Of a stretch of 64,000 nucleotides of DNA, positions 27,011-36,496 are shown piece by piece. Position 1 is the first letter of the stretch. The number at the start of each line of letters is the position of its first letter. Source of the DNA: Puia sp. (GTDB taxonomy: Bacteria > Bacteroidota > Bacteroidia > Chitinophagales > Chitinophagaceae); assembly GCA_031292515.1 (NCBI GenBank), contig JARLGZ010000177.1, forward strand, positions 1 through 64,000, written 5' to 3'. A program made the translations under genes and the position numbers. The notes below the pieces were generated by a model that was given only the letters and a program-made list of their open reading frames with translations, made no database searches and was not told the origin of the DNA.

Positions 27011-28096
27011 TCAGAATTTATTCATGATTTCCACTACATGATTGACGTCATCTTCGGTATGACACACCGAACAGGGAATGCTCAGCGTGGTAGCGTGTAT
27101 TTCCTCCGCAATCGGACAAGAGACCTTGCCTAATACGGCACGGGTGGCGTTCTGCCTGTTGGGAGCCACCGGGTAATGAATTTCCGTCCCGATCCCGCTC
27201 TTCAGAAGATATTCCTTCAAGGCGTCGCGCTTCGGATGCCGTACATTGAAAATGTGGTATACATCTAAATAGTCCGGGTGAAGCTGCGGTTTTATAAAAT
27301 CATTCTTCAGACCGGTATGATAAATGGAAGCCAGCCTCCGGCGATGGGCATTCATCTTTTCCAGCGATCCGATCTTTACCAGCAGCAAAGCCGCCTGCAG
27401 TTCATCCAACCGCGAATTGACGCCTACCTCTTCATTATAATACTTCACTTCTGAACCATAGTTGCGTAGCCTCCGGATCCTTTTCGCCAATGCGTCGTCC
27501 CTGAGGATCACCGCTCCCCCATCTCCCAAGGCGCCGAGATTCTTGGTAGGATAAAAACTAAAACAACCGATCTCCCCGAAAGTTCCGCTCAACCCTCCCT
27601 TAAACCGTGCGCCATGAGCCTGCGCACAGTCCTCGATCAGCTTCAAACCGTGCTTTTCCTTGATGGCAAGAATCTCATCCATGGCACAGCACTTGCCATA
27701 CAGATGCACGACCATCAATGCTTTCGTCCGCGGAGTGATAGCCTGCCCGATAAGACCCGGATCGATATTGTAAGTCCGGATATCCGGCTCGACCAGGACC
27801 GGCTTCAGCCCGTTCTGTAAAATGGAAAGGATAGTCGCGATAAACGTATTGGAAGGAACGATGATCTCGTCGCCCGGTTTAAAATCCATGGACTTAAGAG
27901 CAAGCGTCAGCGCATCCAGCCCGTTACCGACCCCGATGCAATGCGGGATCCCGTTAAAGGCCGCAAAAGCAGCCTCCAGCTCCTTTACTTTTGCACCTAA
28001 TATATACCAGCCCTTGTCCAGGAAATCCGCAAAGGCCTGTTTAAAAGATTCCTCAAACGCTTTATTTGACAGACGCAGATCTTCGTAGGGGATCAT
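27011..28096 (-). CDS. DegT/DnrJ/EryC1/StrS aminotransferase (sugar 3-aminotransferase type)
   Basis: 361 residues from ATG 28094-28096 ([18 protein letters not shown]), overlapping the end of the ketoisomerase gene by 35 bases. A PLP fold-type I sugar aminotransferase: [37 protein letters not shown] and the PLP-lysine motif [17 protein letters not shown] near residue 185 are all present. Together with the FdtA-like gene it would convert dTDP-4-keto-6-deoxyglucose to a 3-keto isomer and then to a 3-amino-3,6-dideoxyhexose (Fucp3N or Quip3N type), a common surface-glycan sugar. The exact stereochemistry cannot be read from sequence. Confidence 0.88.
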   Translation of the reverse strand: MIPYEDLRLSNKAFEESFKQAFADFLDKGWYILGAKVKELEAAFAAFNGIPHCIGVGNGLDALTLALKSMDFKPGDEIIVPSNTFIATILSILQNGLKPVLVEPDIRTYNIDPGLIGQAITPRTKALMVVHLYGKCCAMDEILAIKEKHGLKLIEDCAQAHGARFKGGLSGTFGEIGCFSFYPTKNLGALGDGGAVILRDDALAKRIRRLRNYGSEVKYYNEEVGVNSRLDELQAALLLVKIGSLEKMNAHRRRLASIYHTGLKNDFIKPQLHPDYLDVYHIFNVRHPKRDALKEYLLKSGIGTEIHYPVAPNRQNATRAVLGKVSCPIAEEIHATTLSIPCSVCHTEDDVNHVVEIMNKF

Positions 28097-28481
28097 GGGA
28101 GTTTTTTTGCGCAGGTTCGTAAATATAATCCGCTTTCTCGTAAGGCCAGGAGGCCATGACAAAGAGCACCGCATCCGGTGAAAAACTGTGGAGAACCCTC
28201 CATTCCTGCGCTTCCACGATCAGGCACTTTTCCGGCGTGTCCAGCACATAATCTTTTTTGGGCTGACCATCCTCATGCGTGGTGATCACGCAACTGCCGC
28301 TGATACAGATAACCGCTTCATGAGTCTTATAATGCTTGTGCCCCCCCCTGGCCTCATCGGTAGTCCGGTGGATGGAGAAGATCCGCTTCACCTCGAAAGG
28401 CAGTTTACAGGCAGCATCGTCAATAACGGTAAGGCTACCCCGAGGGTCCTTATAAGTTGGCAGCTCAATAAAATACGACAT
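28062..28481 (-). CDS. FdtA/WxcM-like dTDP-sugar 3,4-ketoisomerase (cupin)
   Basis: 139 residues, one cupin domain. N-terminal [16 protein letters not shown] and the motif [20 protein letters not shown] with paired His residues identify the WxcM-like/FdtA family, which isomerises dTDP-4-keto-6-deoxy-glucose to the 3-keto form. The reading frame overlaps the downstream aminotransferase start by 35 bases, strong evidence for coupled translation. The last 15 residues ([12 protein letters not shown]) may be dispensable. It stands 78 bp after the GT14 gene in the same orientation. Confidence 0.85.
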   Translation of the reverse strand: MSYFIELPTYKDPRGSLTVIDDAACKLPFEVKRIFSIHRTTDEARGGHKHYKTHEAVICISGSCVITTHEDGQPKKDYVLDTPEKCLIVEAQEWRVLHSFSPDAVLFVMASWPYEKADYIYEPAQKNSHDPLRRSASVK

Positions 28482-28559
28482 AAAATGATTGAATGGTTAA
28501 AGCCCTTATACGCCGATAACGCCGCTAAATGAAGTTCAGCGGACTACATAATAACTCTT

Positions 28560-29486
28560 TTACGCTTGATTTATTGCGGACTCGCCCACTCCACGCCTGA
28601 CAGGGGAATCCGGCTGGCCCGTGCCGGATTTCGCAGGCGGATTTGCTTCGTCCAGCAAGTCCAGCACGCCGGTGTCTACCCGGAAATCAAATTTCCGGGC
28701 CAGGAATTTGCCGGATGCCATCAGGGCGTCGAAGTCCCCGGTATGAAAGACCTTGGGATTGCTCCCGCCTAACGACCAGTCGATATAATAGAGATTGTCG
28801 TTAACCACCGAATCCTTAAAAGACGAGTTCATGATGAGCGTGGTGATCAGGAATTCATCCGTCCCCCACGTATAATAGGCAAACCTCCTCAACCGGCTAT
28901 GGGCCCCCATAAAATCGGTGATATATTTTACACAGTCGAGACCGATCGTCATAAAAGTGGCGCAAGGCCCCCCATAGAGATGGTATGGCAGCGGGAATTT
29001 CCGTTTGGGGAGGATCCGGTTGATCAGGAACTGCAGCCGGTACCGACCCCGGAACCCGAAGTTCGACATATGGTATTTATTGACCCGGGAGACGGCATGG
29101 CTCCACCACTCTTCTCCGGGATCCTTGTAATAAATGAAATTTTTTCCGGTATTGGCCTGCAGATAGGAATAAAAAGAGTCCACCGGGCGAATAGGATAAT
29201 CCTGGCCACTCATGACACTCACAAACTGGTAAGAAATCCCCTCTTCCAGTATCTCCCGGAAAGAAGACAGGATAGCGGCTGTCAGGCCATAGCCCCCCCA
29301 GTTTACTTTTATCCTTTTCCGGATAAAACGCACCTCCCTGTTCACGGATAAATAGCTAAAAGGCCCCATGTCTATCTTCTTATCCAGGTGGATATAAAAA
29401 ACAGAACCGTCCCTGGCAAGCCTGTCGATCAGTCTCTCTATCTGACGCGGGTCTTTGTAGGCCATTATGAGAAAAGCCACTTTCAT
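28560..29486 (-). CDS. beta-1,6-N-acetylglucosaminyltransferase-like (GT14 / Core-2/I-branching) protein
   Basis: 308 residues starting MKVAFLIMAYKDPRQIERLI. Motifs of the Core-2/I-branching family are seen: FYIHLDKK near residue 33, NWGGYGLTAAIL near 63, FVSVMSGQDYPI near 87 and YTWGTDEFLITTLIM near 205. The enzyme class transfers a GlcNAc or related sugar onto a glycan, probably on the cytoplasmic face. It precedes the FdtA and aminotransferase genes on the same strand, suggesting that the three add a dideoxyamino-sugar-containing decoration to a surface polymer. Acceptor unknown. Confidence 0.8.
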   Translation of the reverse strand: MKVAFLIMAYKDPRQIERLIDRLARDGSVFYIHLDKKIDMGPFSYLSVNREVRFIRKRIKVNWGGYGLTAAILSSFREILEEGISYQFVSVMSGQDYPIRPVDSFYSYLQANTGKNFIYYKDPGEEWWSHAVSRVNKYHMSNFGFRGRYRLQFLINRILPKRKFPLPYHLYGGPCATFMTIGLDCVKYITDFMGAHSRLRRFAYYTWGTDEFLITTLIMNSSFKDSVVNDNLYYIDWSLGGSNPKVFHTGDFDALMASGKFLARKFDFRVDTGVLDLLDEANPPAKSGTGQPDSPVRRGVGESAINQA

Positions 29487-30014
29487 AGTGAGGGGTTTTC
29501 GGAATTTCTAAATCCCTTTAAGAACGAAAAAAAAACAAAAAAATTGGCCGGCATATCGTTTTGAATAGATAATTAATTGATTAACAATGAGTATAGGCCA
29601 GGTTTTGTAAACGACGGAGTAGCGACAGGCAGATATTGGAGCTGCGATAGGGCATCGGGTTATCTTACAGGAACCCGGGTGATCTGGTGGTTGGAAAATT
29701 ACCCGGGTGGTGGTTAGCGGGGCGCTTGGTGCAATAAAAATACGACATTAAAATCAATAACGATTCTGCGGGATAAAAAAAATCTGCAAAGCAAATAGTA
29801 TACTCATCTCCCTCAGGGGCCCTTGCAGCAACAGAGTTTGAAAAACAGCCTTCCATCATCATCGATATCAGCCGGCAGAATCGATTCGGCCGACCGGTTG
29901 CATCCGCTTTTCTGCAATCGCCACAAAAAACGGCAAAGGTCCACCAAAGCCGGCAACCAAAGCCAAAAAAAAGTCCCGGCGCTGCCGGGACCGCTGAATA
30001 AAATTTAAAAAGCA
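29487..30014. other. 528-bp gene-free region before the GT14 gene
   Basis: It contains the nusG terminator at 29964-29991 and an AT-rich segment near 29520-29590 that may hold the GT14 promoter. A minus-strand frame of 116 codons (29665-30015) has no recognisable protein features and overlaps the terminator, so it is not called. Confidence 0.5.
29964..29991 (-). terminator. nusG terminator
   Basis: GTCCCGGC (29973-29980) and GCCGGGAC (29984-29991) form an 8-bp GC-rich stem with a three-base loop, followed on the minus strand by at least eight T. It sits 24 bp after the nusG stop and would block read-through towards rplK. Confidence 0.85.
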
Positions 30015-30581
30015 TCAGGAGATCTTCTCCACCTGCATATAGTTCAGCTCCACCGGCGTAGAACGACCAAATATCTTAACCGTGACCTTCAATTTCTTCT
30101 TCTCGTCATTCACCTCTTCTATGATCCCGTTAAAGTCATTGAAAGGCCCTTCGATGATCTTAATGGTTTCTCCGATAATAAACGGCTCACTCATACTCAT
30201 ACCGCCGGATTCCGCCATTTCATCCATCTTGCCCAGCATCTTGTTTACCTCGGCCTTCCGGAGGGCGATCGGATTCTCCTTGCCCAGGAAATGAATAACG
30301 CTATTGGTATTCTTGATCGCCTCACGCAGATCGTCCCCCAGTTTCCCCTCGGTTACCTCGATCATGACATACCCGGGATAATAGTTCCGCTCGCGCATCA
30401 CCTTCTTCCCGTTCTGGACCTTATAGACCTTCTCCACAGGCAGAAATACCTGCTTCACTACCTCGCCCCAGCCACCGCGGGAAATCTCCTTGTCCAGGTA
30501 TTCCTTCACTTTGCGCTCCTTGCCACTGACGACCCGAAGCACATACCATTTCGTTTCTTGTTGACTTACAGAAGTTTCCAT
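30015..30581 (-). CDS. nusG: transcription termination/antitermination factor NusG
   Basis: 188 residues from ATG 30579-30581 (METSVSQQETKWYVLRVVSGKERKVKEYL). The NGN domain (WYVLRVVSGKE..., YYPGYVMIEV) and the C-terminal KOW domain (VGETIKIIEGPFNDFNGIIEEVNDEKKKLKVTVKIFGRSTPVELNY) are complete. It binds RNA polymerase and couples it to Rho or the ribosome. The start codon overlaps the secE stop by one base (TAATG). A strong terminator immediately follows, unlike the usual read-through into rplK. Confidence 0.96.
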   Translation of the reverse strand: METSVSQQETKWYVLRVVSGKERKVKEYLDKEISRGGWGEVVKQVFLPVEKVYKVQNGKKVMRERNYYPGYVMIEVTEGKLGDDLREAIKNTNSVIHFLGKENPIALRKAEVNKMLGKMDEMAESGGMSMSEPFIIGETIKIIEGPFNDFNGIIEEVNDEKKKLKVTVKIFGRSTPVELNYMQVEKIS

Positions 30582-30778
30582 TATCGTTTGAATAATGAAT
30601 AGATGAGATTTAATACGGAACTCGATACCAGGTCCATGAGCCATACCAGGAGGGTCACCAGCAGAGTCGCCACCAGTACAATCACAGTCGATTGCTGCAA
30701 TTCATTCCAGCCAGGCCAGGTCACTTTCTCCATCAACTCCTTATACGACTCGCGAAAATAAGTGGTGATTTTGTTCAT
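30581..30778 (-). CDS. secE: protein translocase subunit SecE
   Basis: 65 residues: a short amphipathic N-terminal helix (YFRESYKELMEKVTWPGWNELQQS, with the conserved VTWP) and one transmembrane helix (about 31-52). It stabilises SecY in the SecYEG channel. Located between tRNA-Trp and nusG as in other Bacteroidota. Confidence 0.95.
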   Translation of the reverse strand: MNKITTYFRESYKELMEKVTWPGWNELQQSTVIVLVATLLVTLLVWLMDLVSSSVLNLIYSLFKR

Positions 30779-30806
30779 CGCAATGAAATTTTGAACATTT
30801 AAATGG

Positions 30807-30877
30807 CACGGGCACTAGGATTCGAACCCAGATCTAAGGTTTTGGAGACCTCTATTCTACCTTTGAACTATGCCCGT
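30807..30877 (-). tRNA. trnW: tRNA-Trp (CCA)
   Basis: 71-nt cloverleaf. Acceptor ACGGGCA pairs with TGCCCGT, discriminator G; anticodon loop CTCCAAA gives CCA; T-loop GGTTCGAATCC. It lies between tuf and secE, the conserved position in the phylum. Confidence 0.95.
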
Positions 30878-30885
30878 AATTAATA

Positions 30886-30917
30886 GCAAAGTACCCGGAA
30901 CAAGCCAAGTACTTTGC
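30886..30917 (-). other. inverted repeat between tuf and tRNA-Trp
   Basis: GCAAAGTAC (30886-30894) is repeated inverted as GTACTTTGC (30909-30917) with a 14-base loop. No T run follows on the minus strand, so it is more likely an RNA-processing or stability stem between tuf mRNA and the tRNA than a terminator. Confidence 0.5.
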
Positions 30918-30971
30918 AAAAATAATTAAAGATTTCCAAAATCCCCCCTCACGGGCCGGATCCCGGGTGTT

Positions 30972-32159
30972 TTATTTAACGATCTCCGTAACCTGGCCGG
31001 CACCTACGGTACGACCACCTTCACGGATAGCGAATTTCAACCCCTTTTCCATGGCGATCGGCTGGATCAGCACGACGCTCAGGGAAGTGTTATCGCCAGG
31101 CATCACCATTTCTGTACCGGCAGGAAGCGTCACTTCACCCGTTACATCCGTAGTACGGAAATAGAACTGGGGACGGTATTTATTGAAGAAAGGAGTGTGA
31201 CGACCACCTTCTTCCTTGCTCAATACATATACTTCACCCTTGAATTCAGTGTGGGGAGTGATCGAACCGGGTTTGCAAAGAACCATACCGCGACGGATCT
31301 GAGTCTTCTCAATACCACGCAGCAACAGACCCGCGTTGTCACCTGCTTCACCCTGATCCAGCAACTTACGGAACATTTCCACGCCCGTTACGGTAGAGTT
31401 CAGGGGAGCATCCATCAGACCTACGATCTCGATAGCTTCACCCACCTTGATACGACCTCTTTCAATACGACCCGTGGCAACGGTACCACGACCCGTAATG
31501 GAGAACACATCTTCCACCGACATCAGGAAAGGCAGGTCAACCGGGCGGGGAGGCAGCGGAATATAGCTGTCGACCGCAGCCATCAGCGTATCGATGGCTT
31601 TAACCCATTTCTCTTCACCGGCCAGTGCGCCGGTTGCAGAACCCTGGATGATCGGTGTATTATCACCATCAAATCCATAAGAAGTCAGCAGCTCGCGGAT
31701 TTCCATTTCCACCAGCTCCAGCAGCTCGGGGTCATCCACCAGGTCTACCTTATTCATAAATACGACAATACGGGGAACACCCACCTGGCGGGCCAGCAGG
31801 ATATGCTCCTTGGTCTGGGGCATCGGACCATCGGTCGCAGCCACCACCAGGATCGCGCCATCCATCTGGGCAGCACCGGTAATCATATTTTTTACATAGT
31901 CAGCGTGACCGGGACAGTCCACATGCGCATAGTGACGATTAGCCGTCGCATATTCAACGTGTGCTGTGTTGATGGTGATCCCCCTCTCCTTCTCTTCGGG
32001 AGCGGCGTCAATCTCATCATATTTCTTGGCTTCCGCAAGGCCTCTTCCGGCAAGGATAGAGGTGATAGCAGCAGTCAAGGTGGTTTTACCGTGGTCAACG
32101 TGACCGATGGTACCAACGTTAACGTGGGGTTTGTCCCTCTTAAAGGTCTCTTTTGACAT
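30972..32159 (-). CDS. tuf: translation elongation factor Tu
   Basis: 395 residues starting [31 protein letters not shown]. The G1 loop GHVDHGKT, the DCPGHADY G3 motif, NKVD and SAT/GSA motifs, and the C-terminal barrel ending [15 protein letters not shown] are all intact. It delivers aminoacyl-tRNA to the ribosome. It lies downstream of four tRNAs and upstream of tRNA-Trp, secE and nusG on the same strand, and the whole is probably one long transcript processed at the tRNAs. Confidence 0.98.
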   Translation of the reverse strand: MSKETFKRDKPHVNVGTIGHVDHGKTTLTAAITSILAGRGLAEAKKYDEIDAAPEEKERGITINTAHVEYATANRHYAHVDCPGHADYVKNMITGAAQMDGAILVVAATDGPMPQTKEHILLARQVGVPRIVVFMNKVDLVDDPELLELVEMEIRELLTSYGFDGDNTPIIQGSATGALAGEEKWVKAIDTLMAAVDSYIPLPPRPVDLPFLMSVEDVFSITGRGTVATGRIERGRIKVGEAIEIVGLMDAPLNSTVTGVEMFRKLLDQGEAGDNAGLLLRGIEKTQIRRGMVLCKPGSITPHTEFKGEVYVLSKEEGGRHTPFFNKYRPQFYFRTTDVTGEVTLPAGTEMVMPGDNTSLSVVLIQPIAMEKGLKFAIREGGRTVGAGQVTEIVK

Positions 32160-32361
32160 CTTATCTGTTTTTAAATTGTTTTTAATTTTAGCTGCAGCCC
32201 GGAAAAACCAGGCAACATACTGATTATCATCTAACTAAATCTCAAAAATCGCGATCCGCCACAAGGTTTCGAACTTCAAACCTGCCCTCCTCAGAATCCC
32301 GGCCGACAAGACATACCTGTCAACCCATTTCCGAGGCTTGCAGGGCCCCACAAAAAGATCG

Positions 32362-32433
<72 letters not shown>

Positions 32434-32547
32434 TTTTACCCAGCAGCACCCCGGTAACAGCACTTAAAAGAGCCGCACTGTCAACCGGGTCTGAGCGGAA
32501 GACGCTCCCGAACTTCTTCAGGACGCAACCTATAGCTCCCATACTGG

Positions 32548-32620
32548 AGCGGAAGACGAGGTTCGAACCCGCGACCTACAGCTTGGAAGGCTGTCGCTCT
32601 ACCAACTGAGCTACTTCCGC
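32548..32620 (-). tRNA. trnG: tRNA-Gly (TCC)
   Basis: 73-nt cloverleaf. Acceptor GCGGAAG/CTTCCGC, D-loop AGTTGGTA, anticodon stem ACAGC/GCTGT around CTTCCAA giving TCC, T-loop GGTTCGAACC. Confidence 0.95.
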
Positions 32621-32731
32621 AAATATAATCACTCAAAAAACTACAAAAACGAGGCAATCGCCGATCCGCCGCAATTGTCCGTTCTAAACACAAAAACGTC
32701 CCGCTTTCGCAAAAAGCTCCGGCGGACGCAG

Positions 32732-32814
32732 TGGGCAGGGATGGATTCGAACCATCGAACTCCGAAGAGGACAGATTTACAGTCTGTTGCCGTTGGCCAC
32801 TTGGCTACCTACCC
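32732..32814 (-). tRNA. trnY: tRNA-Tyr (GTA)
   Basis: 83-nt class II tRNA with a long variable arm. Acceptor GGGTAGG/CCTGCCC, anticodon loop CTGTAAA giving GTA, discriminator A. Confidence 0.95.
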
Positions 32815-32874
32815 GATTATCCTTTTGAGCCGAATCGTCATTATCTGAAATTTAATTCCGATCGCCTCAAATCC

Positions 32875-32904
32875 AATTATTCAAAGGAGGCTCCGCCTCC
32901 TTTT
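32875..32904 (-). other. hairpin between tRNA-Thr and tRNA-Tyr
   Basis: AAAGGAGG and CCTCCTTT (32883-32903 region) form an 8-bp stem with a five-base loop. It probably aids processing of the tRNA precursor. It includes an SD-like AGGAGG but no gene follows. Confidence 0.45.
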
Positions 32905-32905
32905 G

Positions 32906-32978
32906 AGCCAGAGAAGGGACTCGAACCCCCGACCAGCTGATTACAAATCAGCTGCTCTACCAACTGAGCTACTCTGGC
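32906..32978 (-). tRNA. trnT: tRNA-Thr (TGT)
   Basis: 73-nt cloverleaf. Acceptor GCCAGAG/CTCTGGC, anticodon stem GCTGA/TCAGC around TTTGTAA giving TGT, T-loop GGTTCGAGTCC. First of the four tRNAs after hpf. Confidence 0.95.
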
Positions 32979-33306
32979 TTATCATTTCTAAACTCAGTTC
33001 TGAAAAGAGCTCCCCCCATCATCGCTTCCGACCAGGGCTAAACAGCAAACAATATGTATCCGCTGATTTTTTTTGGGAAGGCAAAGGTAAGCGAATTTGT
33101 TAAATTCAAAAATTTTGCCGTTCTTTTTTTCCTTTATTTCGACCAGTTTATGAAAATGAGTCGAATGCGGGGCAATATTATACAAAAAAAGAAGCCGCCC
33201 GGAAATTTTTTCAACCGGTGCGGCTTCTTTTTACATCATGTCCTGAAAAAAATGCTGTCTTTCCAGGGAGAAATCCCCTTCCGGAGAATCCCGAATTTTT
33301 TTTTGG
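32979..33306. other. hpf-tRNA intergenic region
   Basis: A 328-bp gap holding the hpf terminator (33185-33232) and, nearer the tRNAs, the place where a promoter for the tRNA-tuf transcript is expected: a minus-strand TTACCTTTGCC occurs at about 33080-33090 (TACCTTTG, plus CAAAGGTA 33081-33088), which matches the consensus -7 box. Confidence 0.6.
33185..33232 (-). terminator. hpf terminator (bidirectional)
   Basis: AAAAAGAAGCCG at 33185-33197 and CGGCTTCTTTTT at 33221-33232 form a long stem enclosing a smaller CCGG/CCGG pairing. A-T tracts on both flanks allow function on either strand. Confidence 0.75.
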
Positions 33307-33606
33307 TTACGCAACTTGTTTGTCCTTTCTCCTTTTTACCTGGTTTATCAGGGAATCAAAAGCATTGTCAAAGGACTCTTCGAATGATTTAGAACTGCAT
33401 TTTACAAAAAAATGGTGACGGGGCACATGCACTTTGATCTCAGCAATCTTGTCCTTAATCGTATGAACCACATTGTCCAGCTTAAGGAACACATCCACCT
33501 TGATAATCCTGTCATGAAACGTGTTTAGTTTTGTCAGCTTTTTCGATACATACTCTACTAACTTACCATCTGCCTCAAAGTGCAGGGTCTGAATGTTGAC
33601 GTTCAT
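33307..33606 (-). CDS. hpf: ribosome hibernation promoting factor (short HPF / RaiA)
   Basis: 99 residues, a single S30AE domain: MNVNIQTLHFEADGKLVEYVSKKLTKLNTF, VHTIKDKIAEIKVHVPRHHFFVK and SFEESFDNAFDSLINQVKRRKDK. The short form binds the decoding site of the small subunit and assists 100S dimer formation or translational silencing in slow growth. It sits in the conserved xerC-hpf-tRNA-tuf neighbourhood, with a polytopic membrane gene now lying between it and xerC. Confidence 0.92.
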   Translation of the reverse strand: MNVNIQTLHFEADGKLVEYVSKKLTKLNTFHDRIIKVDVFLKLDNVVHTIKDKIAEIKVHVPRHHFFVKCSSKSFEESFDNAFDSLINQVKRRKDKQVA

Positions 33607-33750
33607 AGCAATCCCATTTTAATCTGTGAACAATAAATAAAAGAACTTGCCTGTTTTGTGAGTTTTCAAGGCAACGAACCATGACAATGAAGTTAATATT
33701 TCAGAAGTGTTTTTCCAAATAAAATGGCCGCATTTGCATCATGGGTACTG

Positions 33751-35637
33751 TTAAAAATCTGACACTCCCCGGAGAGGCTTTTCGCCTGAAACCGACACCA
33801 GCCTTTTCGAAATATATACGCTTAGCGTCTCGTTGCCGTTGCATTTGGCTGAAATCCGGTGCTCGGCCCACAGCCGGTACTCTCCAAGCGAAAAATACGG
33901 TAAATAGCAGTCAGGCAGAAACAGCACATCCCCCGACGCCCCCTTTCGCCCAAAAACTACGTTTGAGGCCTCCTCTCCCCCGTCTGCCCGGCCAGACGCC
34001 TTGTCAAGCAGATACAACCTCAGGTACATTGAATAGAAGTCATCCGAATCAGTGATCAGCCAGGTGGCCGGCCGGTACGCCGAAAGCGCTCGAAAATCCT
34101 TCTGTAGGCCGTAGTAGATCTTTACGTAAGGCTGCTCCGCAACCGCAAAACGCTCCCAATAAAGCCCCCTGACGCTGCCGGCAATCTTCAACACCAGGAA
34201 AATCGTCAAAAATGCCGGCCACTTATTTCCCAGGAATTTTGACGCCAGATCATAACAGATATTCACAAAAACAAGGTTCAGCGACAAAATCCAGAAACAC
34301 AGCGATCGCTCCGGCGGATACGCCTTCTTGAAAAGGGTCAGGATAGCGATGGACACGGTGATGGCAACAAAATAGAGCAGAGCGTCGTCATAGAACTCAC
34401 CCCTGATGACCCTTTTGCAATAGAGCGCAAAGGATAAAGCCGCACCGCCCAATAAAAGGTACATACCCGGTTCGCCATAATAAGAAAGGTATTTTAAAGA
34501 GAACGCCACGCTCGAATAATCGGCCAATAACCGGCCGACGCTGCTTTCGCCGGTCAACCACGTGTTCGCCGTCAGTGCCTGCAACCCGTTGCAGAGCAGT
34601 ATAGGCAGGTATAATACGAAGACGCCCCCCGTAATCAGTCCATAACATCCTAAAAAAGACCTCATTCCGGCAAAATCTCTCTTCCACGCCAGGAAACCGG
34701 TCCCCAGGAACAGAATCGCCAGAAAATGATAGCAAAACAACGGATTCAGATAGAGCCCCGCAACACCGGAGAGGGCAAATAAAGCGTATCCCTTCCTCGC
34801 CCCCCCGTTTGACCGGAAATAACAGCTCCAACAGGCAACGCAATTGACGATGACGCAACATTCCTGCCATTGATACCCGCGACCTTGTACAGCGTAGAAA
34901 GAGGGAAGATAACAAAATGCCACTCCCGCAATCACACCCAACGCCCTGCTTAAGGGAGCCCTCTGCCGGATGAAGCAAAAAATACCATAGAGCATCAAAA
35001 GGTCCCCGGCCATAGAGGGCAGCCGCATTACAGCCTTGGGCGAAAACACGCCGACAGCACTCAAAAACGAACAGGCGACATTATACAGGACATGATTGTT
35101 CGGCAGAACATAGTTGGTGATCGTCATGAAAAACCCCTGTTTCGCAAAATAGAGATAGGAGCACAACTCGTCGGTGTGAAGTGGAAAAGCAAAGAAAAAA
35201 TACAAACGATAAACGATAACCCCTGCGAACAATAATACAATCAGGCTCCTCTCCGTGACGCTTGCATCAAAAAATGTCCGGGTCATCACTACGGCAATCT
35301 TCCCGCATTCGACAATAAACTGTCTAAAAAAACGAAAAACCCGCTGGCTAAATGCCAGGTAAATGGCGAGTATCACCCCCACCCCTGCCCCGAGAGCCCC
35401 GCTATGGACCCCGATCCATGCATGTCTTTGCATCGTAAAGAATTGACCCACAGTCTCAAAGTCGAAGGCGTCGGGATATCTTAACCGATAATCGCTAAGC
35501 AGGACATCATACCCGCGGCTACTCACAAAAACTATAAAAGCCAGCGAATAAAGAAGATAAAGGCAAGGAACGAGGTACAAACAGAGGGTGGCCAAAAAAT
35601 AAGCACTAGGCCTTAGGATGAGCTTTTTTGTATACAT
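33751..35637 (-). CDS. polytopic membrane glycosyltransferase-like protein (GT-C fold)
   Basis: 628 residues with about 12 hydrophobic helices and a soluble C-terminal domain of about 120 residues. The first periplasmic loop contains FPLHTDELCSYLYFAKQG and then PNNHVLYNVACSFLSAVGV; an acidic DE after the first helices and an N-N-H-V/P-L-Y motif are features of GT-C (ArnT/PMT/PglI-like) lipid-linked sugar transferases. The gene overlaps the 3' end of xerC by 32 bases on the same strand, so it seems inserted in or attached to the xerC-hpf transcript. Substrate unknown; one could also call it simply a DUF2723/PMT_2-like membrane protein. Confidence 0.6.
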   Translation of the reverse strand: MYTKKLILRPSAYFLATLCLYLVPCLYLLYSLAFIVFVSSRGYDVLLSDYRLRYPDAFDFETVGQFFTMQRHAWIGVHSGALGAGVGVILAIYLAFSQRVFRFFRQFIVECGKIAVVMTRTFFDASVTERSLIVLLFAGVIVYRLYFFFAFPLHTDELCSYLYFAKQGFFMTITNYVLPNNHVLYNVACSFLSAVGVFSPKAVMRLPSMAGDLLMLYGIFCFIRQRAPLSRALGVIAGVAFCYLPSFYAVQGRGYQWQECCVIVNCVACWSCYFRSNGGARKGYALFALSGVAGLYLNPLFCYHFLAILFLGTGFLAWKRDFAGMRSFLGCYGLITGGVFVLYLPILLCNGLQALTANTWLTGESSVGRLLADYSSVAFSLKYLSYYGEPGMYLLLGGAALSFALYCKRVIRGEFYDDALLYFVAITVSIAILTLFKKAYPPERSLCFWILSLNLVFVNICYDLASKFLGNKWPAFLTIFLVLKIAGSVRGLYWERFAVAEQPYVKIYYGLQKDFRALSAYRPATWLITDSDDFYSMYLRLYLLDKASGRADGGEEASNVVFGRKGASGDVLFLPDCYLPYFSLGEYRLWAEHRISAKCNGNETLSVYISKRLVSVSGEKPLRGVSDF

Positions 35638-36496
35638 CCTTCAATTTTTCTATGGTATTATGTGTGTACACCTGCGTCGCTGCCAGGCTGGAATGGCCCA
35701 GCAACTCCTTTACGGAGTTCAGATCGGCACCGCCATTCATAAGATGGGTGGCAAAAGTATGCCTCAATACATGTGGGCTCTTCTTATCGATCGTCGTCAC
35801 CTCCGCAAGGTATTTCTTTACGACGCGATAAACGTATTTAGGATATAACTTCTTCCCGTTTTTTCCGACCAGCAGCGAGACCCTGTCCGGATGTTCAAAC
35901 CCGGATAATTTCCTGGCGGAATACTCTCCTATCCGGGCTATCAGCGAGGGGCTGACCGGTATGATCCGTTCCTTGTTCCCCTTCCCCAGGACCTTCAGGG
36001 TCCTGTTACCCGGATCGACATCCGTGCTTTTCAGATTGACCAGTTCACTCAAACGCATCCCCGTCTGGTAAAGGATGGCCAACAGCAACTGATCGGTCGC
36101 CCCGTTCCAGCCATCACCAAAATCCATATGCGAAAACAAGGTCTCCGTATCCCGCAGCTCCACATAAACAGGAAGACGTTTACTCGTTTTGGGACTGATA
36201 ACCGGGGTCATAGGGGATTGTTCTATCCTCCCCGTGCGGATCTGGTACTTGTAAAAAGACTTAAGCGTGGATATCTTCCGGTTGATCGACCGGGAGCTGA
36301 GCCCCTGATCCTTGAGAGAAGCCAGCCAGCTGCGAACGAAGGAGGAACCGATCTCCGCCAGGCCGATATCCCCGAACTCTGCCCGTATGAACCCGAAAAA
36401 AGCCTCCAAATCATCCCCGTATGAGCGGACGGTATGATCCGAATACCTCTTTTCGAATTTCAGGTAATCAATAAAAGATTCGATAACTTTCTTCAA
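35606..36496 (-). CDS. xerC: tyrosine recombinase XerC/XerD family
   Basis: 296 residues. It starts with TTG at 36494-36496; an in-frame TAA lies three codons upstream and no ATG fits. N-terminal SAM-like core-binding domain (about 1-95), then the catalytic domain with TGMRLSELVNL (Arg), GKGNKERIIP (Lys), HVLRHTFATHL (HxxR) and LGHSSLAATQVYTH (His, Tyr). It resolves chromosome dimers at dif with a partner recombinase. Location next to rpsU and hpf is the conserved Bacteroidota place for xerC. Its 5' end overlaps the divergent acyltransferase frame. Confidence 0.9.
   Translation of the reverse strand: MKKVIESFIDYLKFEKRYSDHTVRSYGDDLEAFFGFIRAEFGDIGLAEIGSSFVRSWLASLKDQGLSSRSINRKISTLKSFYKYQIRTGRIEQSPMTPVISPKTSKRLPVYVELRDTETLFSHMDFGDGWNGATDQLLLAILYQTGMRLSELVNLKSTDVDPGNRTLKVLGKGNKERIIPVSPSLIARIGEYSARKLSGFEHPDRVSLLVGKNGKKLYPKYVYRVVKKYLAEVTTIDKKSPHVLRHTFATHLMNGGADLNSVKELLGHSSLAATQVYTHNTIEKLKDVYKKAHPKA

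Noticed and set aside
29665-30015. Minus-strand frame of 116 codons after nusG
   Set aside because: Overlaps the nusG terminator and has no protein-like pattern.
31197-32156. Plus-strand open frame of about 320 codons opposite tuf
   Set aside because: Shadow of EF-Tu, caused by its strong codon bias.
35606-36496. XerC-like gene as a sign of an integrated mobile element
   Set aside because: Position between rpsU and hpf is the conserved housekeeping place of xerC, and no phage or conjugation genes or direct repeats were seen.
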